Positions 41,488 to 49,168 of a stretch of DNA of 64,000 bases are shown here, one piece after another; positions within the stretch are counted from its first letter, which is position 1, and each line of letters starts with the position of its first letter. The notes beneath the pieces were generated by a model. That model worked only from the letters and a program-made list of their open reading frames with translations. It had not been told where the DNA came from and did not search any database. Source of the stretch: Nocardia thailandica NBRC 100428 (GTDB lineage Bacteria > Actinomycetota > Actinomycetes > Mycobacteriales > Mycobacteriaceae); contig NZ_BAGK01000167.1 in NCBI RefSeq assembly GCF_000308795.1, positions 1 through 64,000 of the forward strand, in the 5' to 3' direction. Position numbers and translations under genes: made by a program.

Positions 41488-42059
41488 GCTGCGACCCCAC
41501 CTTCGGCCTCCAGGTCGACGGTGTTCTCGTCGTCGAGGGCTTTCGTCTCGTGCTGGAGGAAGATCGGCGACTTGGCCTTCAGTGTGGTCGGGTGCAGGGT
41601 GTCGACGGTGCGGATGCACACGCCTTCGTCGACGAGCTTCTTCGACCCCGACAGCGGGACCGCCTGGCCGTAGCCCTCGTCGTAGTAGCGGCGGTCGATC
41701 CAGTCGGCGGGGTCGAAATCCTTGTGCGCCAACTCCGTCAACACCGGCACCGTCTTCAGGCCGAGGTTCGCGCACCACTCGACGAGCTGGCCCCACGCGA
41801 GGTCGGTGATCAGGCCCTGCGGGTTGACGTGCGCGACACGGTACACGTACAGGTCAGCCTCGCCCTGGGGGACGTTGTAGGTGTAGCCGGACTGGATCGG
41901 TTCGCCCTCGGGCGTCCAGCCGATGAGTTCGCCATAAACGACGAACCCCTCGGGAATCAGACCGTCGAGGCGACGCCCGTAGTGCGTCCAGACGTCGCCG
42001 TTGAAATCGGCTGCCGTATCAGTCTTTCCAGTTGCCCGCGCCAGCAGCTTCTTCAGCAT
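41484..42059 (-). CDS. RNA ligase, C-terminal fragment
   Basis: 191 aa. Carries the later ligase motifs: EGFVVYGELIGW (motif III/IIIa, about 37-48), LVDEGVCIRT (motif IV, about 142-151) and TLKAKS (motif V lysines near 161-163). The motif I lysine is absent; it is in the separate gene at 42498-43280. ATG 42059 has GGAGG upstream, and the start lies inside the 3' end of the LAGLIDADG gene (41-bp overlap). It is in the same frame as the N-terminal piece, so both could descend from one continuous gene. Confidence 0.85.
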   Translation of the reverse strand: MLKKLLARATGKTDTAADFNGDVWTHYGRRLDGLIPEGFVVYGELIGWTPEGEPIQSGYTYNVPQGEADLYVYRVAHVNPQGLITDLAWGQLVEWCANLGLKTVPVLTELAHKDFDPADWIDRRYYDEGYGQAVPLSGSKKLVDEGVCIRTVDTLHPTTLKAKSPIFLQHETKALDDENTVDLEAEGGVAA

Positions 42060-42501
42060 GCTTCTTCCTCCGGTGATAGTCCTGCGAGTAGGTGTTTTCC
42101 GCGTCCTTGCACGGTTGGCAGCGGCAGGAGTAGAGGCCGTACATCGCGCGGGTGCCGTGCTGGACCCGCCCCTTTTCCTGTCGCCGTGGAGGTCGGGTCT
42201 CGTTGTGGGCCAACATCTCGCCGATACGGTTCGACCTTCGTGTACCCATGTACGGGAGAATCGCTGTCACGACGTTGAGCACCTCGCGACGGTTTCCGAT
42301 TCGCCACGTGTATGCCTGCTTGCGCCCCTCACGGAGTGCCTCTGCGCGGACCGAGCCGTAGCCGACAACGTCGCAGAGGCGCTGGATGACATCTCGATCA
42401 GTCATCGTGCAGTTGACAGCAAGCCCACCGTTGCCCTTGATGAGGAAGCAGCCTTCCCCTTCAAGCAGTCCAGCGACCCAAGCGGTTTCTTCCGGGGTCA
42501 A
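42019..42501 (-). CDS. LAGLIDADG homing endonuclease inside the RNA ligase locus
   Basis: 160 aa from a TTG at 42501 (AAGGTGG upstream; TTGA overlaps the stop of the ligase N-part). Single LAGLIDADG-type motif WVAGLLEGEGCF near residue 10, KGNGGLAVNCTMTDRDVIQRL and HEG-like LNVVTAILPYMG; C-terminal SCRCQPCKDA with HGTRAMYGLY, a Cys motif seen in phage DNA-binding proteins. It is in a different frame from the ligase pieces, so it is not an intein, and it fills the whole insertion, leaving little room for a group I intron. Confidence 0.85.
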   Translation of the reverse strand: MTPEETAWVAGLLEGEGCFLIKGNGGLAVNCTMTDRDVIQRLCDVVGYGSVRAEALREGRKQAYTWRIGNRREVLNVVTAILPYMGTRRSNRIGEMLAHNETRPPRRQEKGRVQHGTRAMYGLYSCRCQPCKDAENTYSQDYHRRKKHAEEAAGAGNWKD

Positions 42502-43280
42502 CGGTCCACCTTCGAACCATAGAAGTGGTTCTGCTCCGCCTTCGGGTCCTTGATGACCCTTCGGCTGCCGTACACGGTGTCGTAGATGTACTCGGCGACC
42601 GGCACCTTCAGCCAATGGGCGGCGAGCTTGTCACGCCAGGTCGGCTTCCGCTTCGCGATGGTGTTGCCGATCCGGATGCTCGTGCCGTGCAGCTTCTGGG
42701 TGATCACCACCCGCGCCTCCGGGTCGATCAGGTGTTCGTTGCCCCAGTAGCGGGTGGTGTCGTAGTGCTCGGGCAGGAACTTCGCGTCGACCCGCACGAA
42801 CTTCTTGGTCGCCTTGGCCTGCGCCGACACCCGGCCGCTGCCCTTCACGGGCCGCTCGTACTTGCGGCAGATCTCGTGGTCGTCGAGGGCGTCGAAGGTG
42901 TCGCCTGGTCGCAGCTTCGTCACGTCGTACCCGGTGTAGGCCAGCGACTCGAGCGGCATGAACAGGGCGTCGCTGCGGTGGCCGCGGAGCTTGATCGCTC
43001 GGACGCGGCGGTTGCGCTCCAGGTAGCCCTTCTCGGCCTGGTCAGCGTTCAGGCTGGGCTCGCGGTGCAGGTTGTTGGCCCGCGCGTACTCCTCCGACAG
43101 CTGCGTCTCGGCCGTGAACACGACGCCGAGATCACCGGCGGCGCGGGTCTTGTCGACGATCGCCTGGTAGCCCAGCAGCGGCGCGCCGGCGATGTTGTCG
43201 CAGCCGGCCAGCTCGTTCACCGCGGGCAGCTGGACGACCACGGCCGCGTAGTTCGCGTTCTTGGGTGTGGTGAGTGCCAT
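42498..43280 (-). CDS. RNA ligase, N-terminal fragment
   Basis: 260 aa. The nucleotidyl-transfer motif I appears as TQKLHGTS with catalytic Lys at residue 196; the preceding part is an all-ligase N-terminal domain, and the end YDTVYGSRRVIKD, then QNHFYG, is where the continuous ligase would go on with DVWTHYG of the other fragment. It ends with a few residues (SKVDR) at the endonuclease insertion. The ATG lies seven bases from a -10, so the transcript is probably leaderless. Confidence 0.87.
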   Translation of the reverse strand: MALTTPKNANYAAVVVQLPAVNELAGCDNIAGAPLLGYQAIVDKTRAAGDLGVVFTAETQLSEEYARANNLHREPSLNADQAEKGYLERNRRVRAIKLRGHRSDALFMPLESLAYTGYDVTKLRPGDTFDALDDHEICRKYERPVKGSGRVSAQAKATKKFVRVDAKFLPEHYDTTRYWGNEHLIDPEARVVITQKLHGTSIRIGNTIAKRKPTWRDKLAAHWLKVPVAEYIYDTVYGSRRVIKDPKAEQNHFYGSKVDR

Positions 43281-43287
43281 GCCCGAA

Positions 43288-43316
43288 ACAGTACGTTACG
43301 GTCCAATGCATTGCAA
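43288..43316 (-). promoter_or_regulatory. Promoter with CCAATGCA operator for the RNA-repair operon
   Basis: Minus strand: -35 TTGCAA (43311-43316), 17-bp spacer, -10 TACTGT (43288-43293), then seven bases to the ATG of the ligase gene (leaderless). CCAATGCATTGC occupies 43303-43314, overlapping -35 and spacer, so a bound regulator would block RNA polymerase. Confidence 0.75.
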
Positions 43317-43335
43317 TGCCGTTTACTGTATTGGA

Positions 43336-44085
43336 TTATCGCAGGTTGAGCAGCATAACGTTGTCCGCTATCGACCTGTCGTCCATGTCCAGGATGTGCA
43401 CCTCGGTCCGGTAGTCGCGGCCGATGAGCGGCGCGTCGAGGCGGCAGTGGTAGTGGCCCGCGAACAGGTGCTGCGGCCGGACTTCGTCGACGACGCGGGC
43501 GAGGAGTTCCCGGTGTCGTTGCGCGGCCGCGAGCTCCGCGTCCGGGAACCCGATCGGGTTGCCCTCGATGCTCGGGATGCGGACGCCGTCGGGGACGTCG
43601 TGGCAGATCATGATGTCGGCGTGCCCGCCGTTGGCCGCGGTGACCGCCTCGCCGATGGTGATGGTCTCGCGTGCCCACCACTCGCGGCTGGGGGTGCGCC
43701 AGGGCCGGTCGACGGAGTGCGCGCCGCCGAGCGCCAGGAACGACACCCCTGACCAGGTCCAGCGGTAGGTGCGGGGCAGGTAGTAGAGGCGGTCGCGTAG
43801 CGGGATCGCGGTGACACCGCGCTCGGCTTCGCGCGGATCGAGGTAGTCGTACGAGTCGTGGTTGCCGCCAACGAACCCGAGCGGCAGACGGGTCTCGCGG
43901 AGGACGCGTTCGACCCGGCCGAGGAACTTGGGGTGGAAGTCGTAGCCGAAGTCACCGACATGCAGGATCGCTTCGGCGCCTTGCTCGGCGGCGTAACGGA
44001 TAGCGCGGGCGGCATGGTACTGGTTGCCGTGCCAATCTCCCGCTACCGCGATCCGCGACGGTTCGACCGTCTCCCAGCCCGTCAT
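43336..44085 (-). CDS. Metallophosphoesterase
   Basis: 249 aa with a complete calcineurin-like motif set: AGDWHGN (D-x-H), HVGDFG (GD), GGNHDS (GNHD), ICHDVP (H) and AGHYHC (GHxH). Such enzymes remove phosphates from nucleic acids or nucleotides. Its place between the RNA ligase and the receiver-like gene suggests RNA end processing. ATG 44085 overlaps the upstream stop. Confidence 0.88.
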   Translation of the reverse strand: MTGWETVEPSRIAVAGDWHGNQYHAARAIRYAAEQGAEAILHVGDFGYDFHPKFLGRVERVLRETRLPLGFVGGNHDSYDYLDPREAERGVTAIPLRDRLYYLPRTYRWTWSGVSFLALGGAHSVDRPWRTPSREWWARETITIGEAVTAANGGHADIMICHDVPDGVRIPSIEGNPIGFPDAELAAAQRHRELLARVVDEVRPQHLFAGHYHCRLDAPLIGRDYRTEVHILDMDDRSIADNVMLLNLR

Positions 44086-44384
44086 CGGTCGATCACCTTC
44101 ATCGTGGCGGGCCCGTACCTGCGGGCCATGCCGGCGAGGTACTCGCGCCCGACCGGGTTGGCGGTGTGGACGCGGAGCACGGCGGGCCAGTAGTCCTCTT
44201 CGCAGAGGTAGCGGATGATCGGGCGGGTGGTGTCCTCGCCGCCGAGGTCGTGATCCAGCGACAACCCTTCGAACGGCTCGCCCTTCTCGCGGCACTGGTC
44301 GATGCGGCGGACCGCTTCCCGGAAATCGGTGATCAACTCCCAGCCCTCGGGTGCGGGCCGCTCGTCGTCGACGAACAGTCTCAT
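44082..44384 (-). CDS. Cyclic-phosphate-processing receiver-like (cREC) protein
   Basis: 100 aa. Receiver-like fold with LFVDDERPAPEGWELI at the start, SLDHDLGGEDTT in the middle and RVHTANPVGREYL near the end, the conserved pattern of the cyclic-phosphate-processing receiver domain, a family predicted from comparative genomics to act on RNA 2',3'-cyclic phosphates. ATG 44384 overlaps the preceding stop (TGATG). Confidence 0.8.
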   Translation of the reverse strand: MRLFVDDERPAPEGWELITDFREAVRRIDQCREKGEPFEGLSLDHDLGGEDTTRPIIRYLCEEDYWPAVLRVHTANPVGREYLAGMARRYGPATMKVIDR

Positions 44385-44623
44385 CACTGACCCCACCCGA
44401 GTTGGCGGATGCGCCGCGCGCGGTCGCCGTAGAGTTCGCGGCGCGCTGCGCGTTCGAGGGCGGCGTCGTGGCGGCGGCAGATCCGGTACCCCCAGTGGTC
44501 GGGCACATCGGGCCAGTCGTCAGCGTCGTCGCACAGGTCCTGGTCGAGCGGCACCCGCAGCACCGAGTGCGCGATGTTGTCGGCCAGGCACCACCAGAAC
44601 ATGCCGGGGCAGTGGATGATCAT
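44384..44623 (-). CDS. Hypothetical protein
   Basis: 79 aa, MIIHCPGMFWWCLADNIAH then WGYRICRRHDAALERAARREL; Cys, His and Trp suggest a small metal-binding fold. Overlaps both neighbours. Function unknown. Confidence 0.58.
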   Translation of the reverse strand: MIIHCPGMFWWCLADNIAHSVLRVPLDQDLCDDADDWPDVPDHWGYRICRRHDAALERAARRELYGDRARRIRQLGWGQ

Positions 44624-44964
44624 GCAGCAGACTCAATCCTGAAGTTGCCGACGTCGCGGGCTTTCTGAATGAGTGCGCCGATCTCTCCCATATCGCACGA
44701 CGGGTGCGACGCTTCGGCGAGGCGCTTGTTCAGGTGTGCGATCAGCACCTGCGGCGTCGTGATCTCAGTCAGATCGTTCACTGCGGTGTCCTCGAACGGG
44801 CTGGGGCAGGAGCAACCGGAATCGTCCGCCATGTACAGGCGGTGCGTGGTGCTGTCCTGCCATACGACCGTGTAGTCGAAGCAGTAGAAGCCGTCGGAGA
44901 AGTCGAGGGTGCCGACGATGGTGAGCCCGTACTGCTCGGGCGCGTAGTACATGTTCTCACGCAT
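44620..44964 (-). CDS. Hypothetical protein
   Basis: 114 aa from ATG 44964 (GGAG upstream): MYYAPEQYGLTIVGTLDFSDGFYCFDYTVVW, then SGCSCPSPFED and a helical C-terminus. The pattern recurs among actinophage accessory proteins; function unknown. Confidence 0.62.
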   Translation of the reverse strand: MRENMYYAPEQYGLTIVGTLDFSDGFYCFDYTVVWQDSTTHRLYMADDSGCSCPSPFEDTAVNDLTEITTPQVLIAHLNKRLAEASHPSCDMGEIGALIQKARDVGNFRIESAA

Positions 44965-44968
44965 TGGG

Positions 44969-45613
44969 TTACTCCAGGATTCCGTTGGGGAGCGGCGCGC
45001 CGATGAGCGCACCGAGGAGCCGGTACTGTTCGGGCGCCCAGCTGGTTCCGCAGGCGATGCACTGTGCGGAGCTGAGATTCGCGCGCAGGGCGTAGGTGCG
45101 GACTTCTTCACCTGCACCGTTTCGCGTGGTGACATCTAAGGCACCGCAGGAGGGGCAGGCTGCCCGCAGCTCCCACTCTCGTTCCTCGTCCAGCAGCGCA
45201 CGCACCCGCCGCGCCCACTCGTGCACCTGCCGTGTCATCCGCCGTACAGCAGCGAGATCCTCAGGCGCCCACGGGTGGTCGGCCAGCGCGTACAGCCGGC
45301 GCGGTGTCACAGCCCGGCCGGGCACGCTGGCCTGTCCGATCGACCACTCCCCTACCCGGCGGTCGATCACCTCGAGCAGCGATAGCGCGTCAGCCCAGCC
45401 GGGCGCGCGGGAGCCGGGTTCGGGCCGGCGGGCGCCGCTGCCGTCCTGCTGCTGGCCGTGGGTGGATTCGGCGAGCTGGTCGTAGAGCGAGTCGATCGGG
45501 ACCGATACCTGGCGGCCGTCGCGCTCGACGCGTTCTACCTGCATGCCGACGAGGGCGTGGACGGCGTCGGCCAGCGCGCGGCGGTGGCCGACGACCAGAT
45601 CGTCTTCACTCAC
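44969..45613 (-). CDS. Hypothetical protein with zinc ribbon
   Basis: 214 aa, GTG start. Helical N-terminal two-thirds, then CPSCGALDV and CIACGTSW, a four-Cys zinc ribbon. Such proteins are common in early operons of actinophages. Nucleic-acid binding is likely, specific role unknown. Confidence 0.65.
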   Translation of the reverse strand: MSEDDLVVGHRRALADAVHALVGMQVERVERDGRQVSVPIDSLYDQLAESTHGQQQDGSGARRPEPGSRAPGWADALSLLEVIDRRVGEWSIGQASVPGRAVTPRRLYALADHPWAPEDLAAVRRMTRQVHEWARRVRALLDEEREWELRAACPSCGALDVTTRNGAGEEVRTYALRANLSSAQCIACGTSWAPEQYRLLGALIGAPLPNGILE

Positions 45614-45752
45614 GCTGCTCGTCCTCTGGTTCGGTCTTGCCCCACGGATAGCCGCAGGCGGAGACGATCGTTTCGGGGTAGTCCGTCGTGCTGGTGACGA
45701 ACTCGCCGGTGTGGACCAGGCCGCCGTTCGCGTACTCCGGTAGATCGGTCAT
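45606..45752 (-). CDS. Small hypothetical protein (48 aa)
   Basis: Starts MTDLPEYANGGLVHTGEF at ATG 45752 with GGAG upstream; GLVH and SACGYPWGKTE are visible. Overlaps the next gene by 8 bp. Function unknown. Confidence 0.5.
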   Translation of the reverse strand: MTDLPEYANGGLVHTGEFVTSTTDYPETIVSACGYPWGKTEPEDEQRE

Positions 45753-45805
45753 GTCGTGCTCCGTGGGTCGGGTGCGGTGCTCGCGCGGGCGCGGCCTGGG
45801 ATGTT

Positions 45806-46033
45806 TCAACGGCCCGCCGTGTAGCGCAGGCGCATCATCGCTGCGACCTTGTCGATGCTCTTCGCGGCGTCGAACGCGTCAGCGATGTCGACGCAGGCGA
45901 CCATCGGCTTGCCGCGCATGGCGATCGGCCGTTGCCGTCGGTCGGCACGCCACAGGAACCAGACCGACGCGAGGCTGGCGGCGAGGGTGACTGTCGCGAA
46001 TACAAACGCGGCAACGACGAGGGCGGTGGTCAT
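45806..46033 (-). CDS. Small membrane protein
   Basis: 75 aa: N-terminal membrane helix (residues about 5-28) followed by a basic segment (RADRRQRPIAMRGK) and a helical cytoplasmic part. ATG 46033 overlaps the upstream stop. Function unknown. Confidence 0.6.
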   Translation of the reverse strand: MTTALVVAAFVFATVTLAASLASVWFLWRADRRQRPIAMRGKPMVACVDIADAFDAAKSIDKVAAMMRLRYTAGR

Positions 46034-46212
46034 GAATCGTTCTCCGTTTCGCCGAATAGGTCGGCGGGGGTGACTAGCCGGTGGGAATGCTGGAGGGCGT
46101 GCACGATTTGGAGAGCCCGAAATTCTTCGGGGGTGACGTGTCGGCCGCGCCAGATTTCGCATCCGTGGGATACGCAGATGAGTGCGATCACGCCTTTGTC
46201 AATCGGTGTCAT
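46030..46212 (-). CDS. Small hypothetical protein
   Basis: 60 aa from ATG 46212: GVIALICVSHGCEIWRGRHVTPEEFRAL, helical end. Overlaps both neighbours by short stretches. Function unknown. Confidence 0.55.
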   Translation of the reverse strand: MTPIDKGVIALICVSHGCEIWRGRHVTPEEFRALQIVHALQHSHRLVTPADLFGETENDS

Positions 46213-46321
46213 CGAGACCCGCTGACGCCGCGATAACCGAGCCGAGAAACGTGGGCACCACGATCCACCAGACGAGAACGGCCAGGCCAGCGGCGGCGAG
46301 GCTAGTTGCAATCCGGCTCAT
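46199..46321 (-). CDS. 40-aa membrane peptide
   Basis: MSRIATSLAAAGLAVLVWW then IVVPTFLGSVIAASAG: one or two hydrophobic helices. Start and stop overlap flanking genes, as expected for operon members. Small, so moderate confidence. Confidence 0.5.
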   Translation of the reverse strand: MSRIATSLAAAGLAVLVWWIVVPTFLGSVIAASAGLDDTD

Positions 46322-46436
46322 CTGGCTCGTCCTCCGGGTCGCGGAACGGCACCCAGGGTCGGCCGGGCATGGTCGGGTCGAGGTATCCGGGCGGCTGATA
46401 TTCGCGCGGGCTGTTCACGTCTTCGCGTTCGCTCAT
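46302..46436 (-). CDS. 44-aa acidic peptide
   Basis: MSEREDVNSPREYQPPGYLD then PGRPWVPFRDPEDEPDEPDC. Overlaps the membrane peptide gene by 20 bp. Function unknown. Confidence 0.45.
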   Translation of the reverse strand: MSEREDVNSPREYQPPGYLDPTMPGRPWVPFRDPEDEPDEPDCN

Positions 46437-46496
46437 CACATTCCTCCATCTCACTCACAGAATATGGACGGAGTCAAACCCGATTAACACAGAAAT

Positions 46497-46521
46497 GCCC
46501 GCCACCGAAAAGGTGACGGGC
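46497..46521 (-). terminator. Terminator-like hairpin
   Basis: GCCCG-CCACC pairs with GGTG-CGGGC around a GAAAA loop (one internal mismatch), 16 bases after a gene stop, with a short ATTTC following on the minus strand. Probably partial termination inside the leftward operon. Confidence 0.5.
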
Positions 46522-46536
46522 AATTCCTAGGATCGG

Positions 46537-46998
46537 TCAGGCCGCTTCGCGGAGAATGCGTTCCGCCGCCATCCGGACTTCGGGCCATCCCGGCGGCGGC
46601 GGCCCCTCGCCGTACAGCGCGTACAGCAGGATGTCGGTTCGCACGAACGCGTCGACGATCCCCGCGCGCCGCTGCTCTGCCTCGCACAGTGCACCGACGA
46701 GGTCGAGGAGCCTGCCGGCCTCGAGCGCGCGGGCCTGCCAGTGCGTGCAGGACTCCACCACCTCGGCCAGGCGCCGGTTCGTCGCCCGGTGGCTGTCGTC
46801 GATGGCCTCGGCGACATCGGCCGCGACCCGCCGTTCGGCCGACGCCTTGAGTGCACGCTCCTGCCAGAAGCGGCGCGACCTCCACACCACACGCAGCAGC
46901 CGACTGGCCTTCTGCCGCGCGCGGTCGTGACCGTAGATCACCGCCCCGTACAGGCGTGCCTGGTACGGGGAGATGTCGGGCTCATCCACGACGGCCAC
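46537..46998 (-). CDS. Hypothetical helical protein
   Basis: 153 aa, GTG start, almost all alpha-helical and rich in Arg/Ala (DRARQKASRLLRVVWRSRRFW). Overlaps the RlaP-like gene by 17 bp, so expressed with it. Function unknown. Confidence 0.58.
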   Translation of the reverse strand: MAVVDEPDISPYQARLYGAVIYGHDRARQKASRLLRVVWRSRRFWQERALKASAERRVAADVAEAIDDSHRATNRRLAEVVESCTHWQARALEAGRLLDLVGALCEAEQRRAGIVDAFVRTDILLYALYGEGPPPPGWPEVRMAAERILREAA

Positions 46999-47833
46999 CG
47001 ATCAGGCCGCGCTGCTCCCACGAGCTGATGTAGGTGTCGGTGAGCCAGCGGTCGATCGCGGCCTGGTCCGGCTCGGGCGGCAGGTCGGCCGAGACCGCGA
47101 GCTGGTTGAGCTGGTCGAGCAGGTCGGCCGCACGGTCGAGCGCTTCCTCCTTGGTGTGCTCGCCGCGGCGCAGCTCGGACAGCCAGGTGCGGTCGGGTTC
47201 AGGGATGGGGAGCGTGATACGGCTGGTGGTGAGCAGCTCCACGCCCTGGAGGCCGAGCCTGACCATGTGGTAGGCGAACTTGGTGTCGAATCCGTACACG
47301 TCGACCAGCTCGGGTCGATTGGTGTGCTTCTTCGACTTCACGCCGAGCAGCTGGTCTCGCTGGGAGATGAGGTACCCGCCGAACCGCTTCGCTACCTCGC
47401 GCGACAGCCAGCGTTCCGGGTACGCCTGGATGTCGCGGCCGATGTCGGTCTGGACGACGATCTCGGCGGGCGGAATGAACGCGAGCAGCAGGACCGTCGG
47501 GTTGCCTTGCGCTGCCAGCGCGCTCCACTTGCGCAGCGAATAGACGAGCAGGTCGAGGTCTCCAGTGCCGGATCGGTGGCCTTCGGGTTGGGTGCGGTAG
47601 ATGTACTGCTCAAAGAGGGCACCGCCGCCCTTGGTGATCGGGAAGGTCATCGTGGGCGGTTCGATGCAGACCCCCATCTCGTCGCGGTCGTCGTTGCCGG
47701 TGGTGACGCCGTGCAGGCCGGAGCCGACCTGGCCGAGCAGGACGATTCCGTTGCGGGCGATCTCGGCGTTGCGGTCGCTGCCGTGCGACATGGTGTTCGT
47801 GGAGTTGTCGGGCCACTGGTAGGTGGTGGTCAT
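46982..47833 (-). CDS. RlaP-like nucleotidyltransferase
   Basis: 283 aa. Polymerase-beta-type nucleotidyltransferase with GQVGSGLHGVTTGNDDRDEMG (GS motif and acidic DxD pair, residues about 33-53), then RKWSALAAQGNPTVLLLAF and a helical C-terminus. This matches the RlaP/PF10127 family, linked in the literature to RNA repair. It could add or correct nucleotides at broken RNA ends. ATG 47833 overlaps the next gene. Confidence 0.8.
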   Translation of the reverse strand: MTTTYQWPDNSTNTMSHGSDRNAEIARNGIVLLGQVGSGLHGVTTGNDDRDEMGVCIEPPTMTFPITKGGGALFEQYIYRTQPEGHRSGTGDLDLLVYSLRKWSALAAQGNPTVLLLAFIPPAEIVVQTDIGRDIQAYPERWLSREVAKRFGGYLISQRDQLLGVKSKKHTNRPELVDVYGFDTKFAYHMVRLGLQGVELLTTSRITLPIPEPDRTWLSELRRGEHTKEEALDRAADLLDQLNQLAVSADLPPEPDQAAIDRWLTDTYISSWEQRGLIGGRRG

Positions 47834-48516
47834 GCTGCTGGGCCTTTCCGGGCGAGGTCGATCAGGGATTGCCGCCATGCGATGTCACGGCGTTCCGCGG
47901 CGATCTGCTGGTCGAGGTTGGCGTGGATCGGGGTCACGGACGCGACGCCGCGGACCATGGACAGGGCGGTGACGGTGGCGGTCGCCTCGTCCTCGCGCAG
48001 GTCGGTGTCGAGGACGATGACGTAGCCGGAGTGGCGTGCGCTCACGGTGTCTCGCTTTCGGTAGTCGAGGTGGCGGTGGATGCCGAACGCGGTGAGGGCT
48101 TCGGCGGCGGGGCCGGCCATGAGGTCGGACCAGGAGCAGCCGCTGCTGGCGATCACGACGTCGAGGCGGCGGGCCGCGAGTTGCTCGCGCCAGTCCGGGC
48201 GGTCGTCGACGACGGCGGCCGGGCCGGTGATGGTGACCGTGCGGGATTCGCGGCGCCGCTGGTCGGCTCGGCGTTGAGCCTTCGTGCGGCCGGGACCGGG
48301 GACCGGGCGAAGCGGTACGCCGCTGACGCGGACGATGTTGGCCTCGGTGTTCTCCAGCGATCGGCGTCCGCCCGACGGCGTGCCGACGATCCGCAGGATC
48401 CGGCCGGTCGCGGGCCAGCGGATCTGGTGGTGGCTGCGACCGTCGAAGCCGAGGTACTCCCAGCCGGTGGCTTGTGCACGGGCCAGGAGGTCTTTCACGT
48501 CCTTCTGGCTGGTCAT
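47830..48516 (-). CDS. Protein with HicA-like N-terminal region
   Basis: 228 aa. The first 60 residues (ARAQATGWEYLGFDGRSHHQIRW, then IVGTPSGGRRSLEN) resemble a HicA-type dsRNA-binding fold; the middle is basic (TKAQRRADQRRRESRT); the C-terminal half has VVIASSGCSW and YVIVLDTDLRED. It overlaps the RlaP-like gene and could bind RNA in the same pathway. HicA resemblance is by motif only. Confidence 0.55.
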   Translation of the reverse strand: MTSQKDVKDLLARAQATGWEYLGFDGRSHHQIRWPATGRILRIVGTPSGGRRSLENTEANIVRVSGVPLRPVPGPGRTKAQRRADQRRRESRTVTITGPAAVVDDRPDWREQLAARRLDVVIASSGCSWSDLMAGPAAEALTAFGIHRHLDYRKRDTVSARHSGYVIVLDTDLREDEATATVTALSMVRGVASVTPIHANLDQQIAAERRDIAWRQSLIDLARKGPAA

Positions 48517-48983
48517 GCCGCCGCCACCATTCCAGCCTCCCGGGCGGTCGCGCGGGCACTGCGCCAGCAGGATTCGACCCGGATCACGCGGGTTGCGAGG
48601 TGGGGCCGGTAGTAGCGGATGGCCTTGCGGGTCGGTCGAGGCAACCACGAGATCTCGGTGTCGAAGTAGGTCTCCATCGCGTGCCCGCCGCGGCCGGGGA
48701 TCGGCGTGAGCGGCAGACCCCACACGGTCTCGCAGGTGCGGCGGATGAACGTCAATCCTTGCCACATGGCGCGGGTTTCACGGTCGCGTTCGGAGACGTC
48801 GTGGACGACGATTTCGTGGCCGAGGGCCATGGCCATCAGCAGGTCCGGGCCCGCGCTGGCGAGGACCTGCGGCCAGTGTTTGCCCTCGCACTGTGTGGAC
48901 TGGATACGCGTGTAGTGGACGTCGACGCCGTGCAGGTGCGGGCACAGCAGGCCGCGGGTGAGGTTCGCGAAGTGGATGGTCAC
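48513..48983 (-). CDS. Hypothetical protein
   Basis: 156 aa from GTG 48983 (GTGA overlap): LLCPHLHGVDVHYTRIQS, helical GHEIVVHDVSERDRETRAMW, basic C-terminus. Beta-alpha alternation suggests an enzyme fold, but no family recognised. Confidence 0.58.
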   Translation of the reverse strand: MTIHFANLTRGLLCPHLHGVDVHYTRIQSTQCEGKHWPQVLASAGPDLLMAMALGHEIVVHDVSERDRETRAMWQGLTFIRRTCETVWGLPLTPIPGRGGHAMETYFDTEISWLPRPTRKAIRYYRPHLATRVIRVESCWRSARATAREAGMVAAA

Positions 48984-49168
48984 GGGGCGACCTCCGGCGG
49001 GAGCACGAACGCGGCCCACTTCGCCAGGCAGGGCATGGAGCAAAAGTGGTGGTCGTAGCCGAGGCCCTGGGTGATCACGATCCACGGCGCGGGCGGGGTG
49101 ACGTCGTTCGCCCTGGTGACCATGACCGAGTTGCTGCAGGACTTGACCTCGCAGCAGTAGGCGATCAT
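48980..49168 (-). CDS. Small zinc-finger protein
   Basis: 62 aa with MIAYCCEVKSCSNS and HHFCSMPCLAKWAAF, spacing like a MYM/FCS-type finger. Probably Zn-binding; role unknown. Confidence 0.6.
   Translation of the reverse strand: MIAYCCEVKSCSNSVMVTRANDVTPPAPWIVITQGLGYDHHFCSMPCLAKWAAFVLPPEVAP

Noticed and set aside
42019..42501. Intein in the RNA ligase
   Set aside because: The LAGLIDADG gene is in a different frame from both ligase parts, and no Cys/Ser splice junctions or His-Asn end are present.
42019..42501. Group I intron
   Set aside because: Nearly all of the insertion is coding, leaving no room for the ribozyme core; kept only as an alternative to be tested by RT-PCR.
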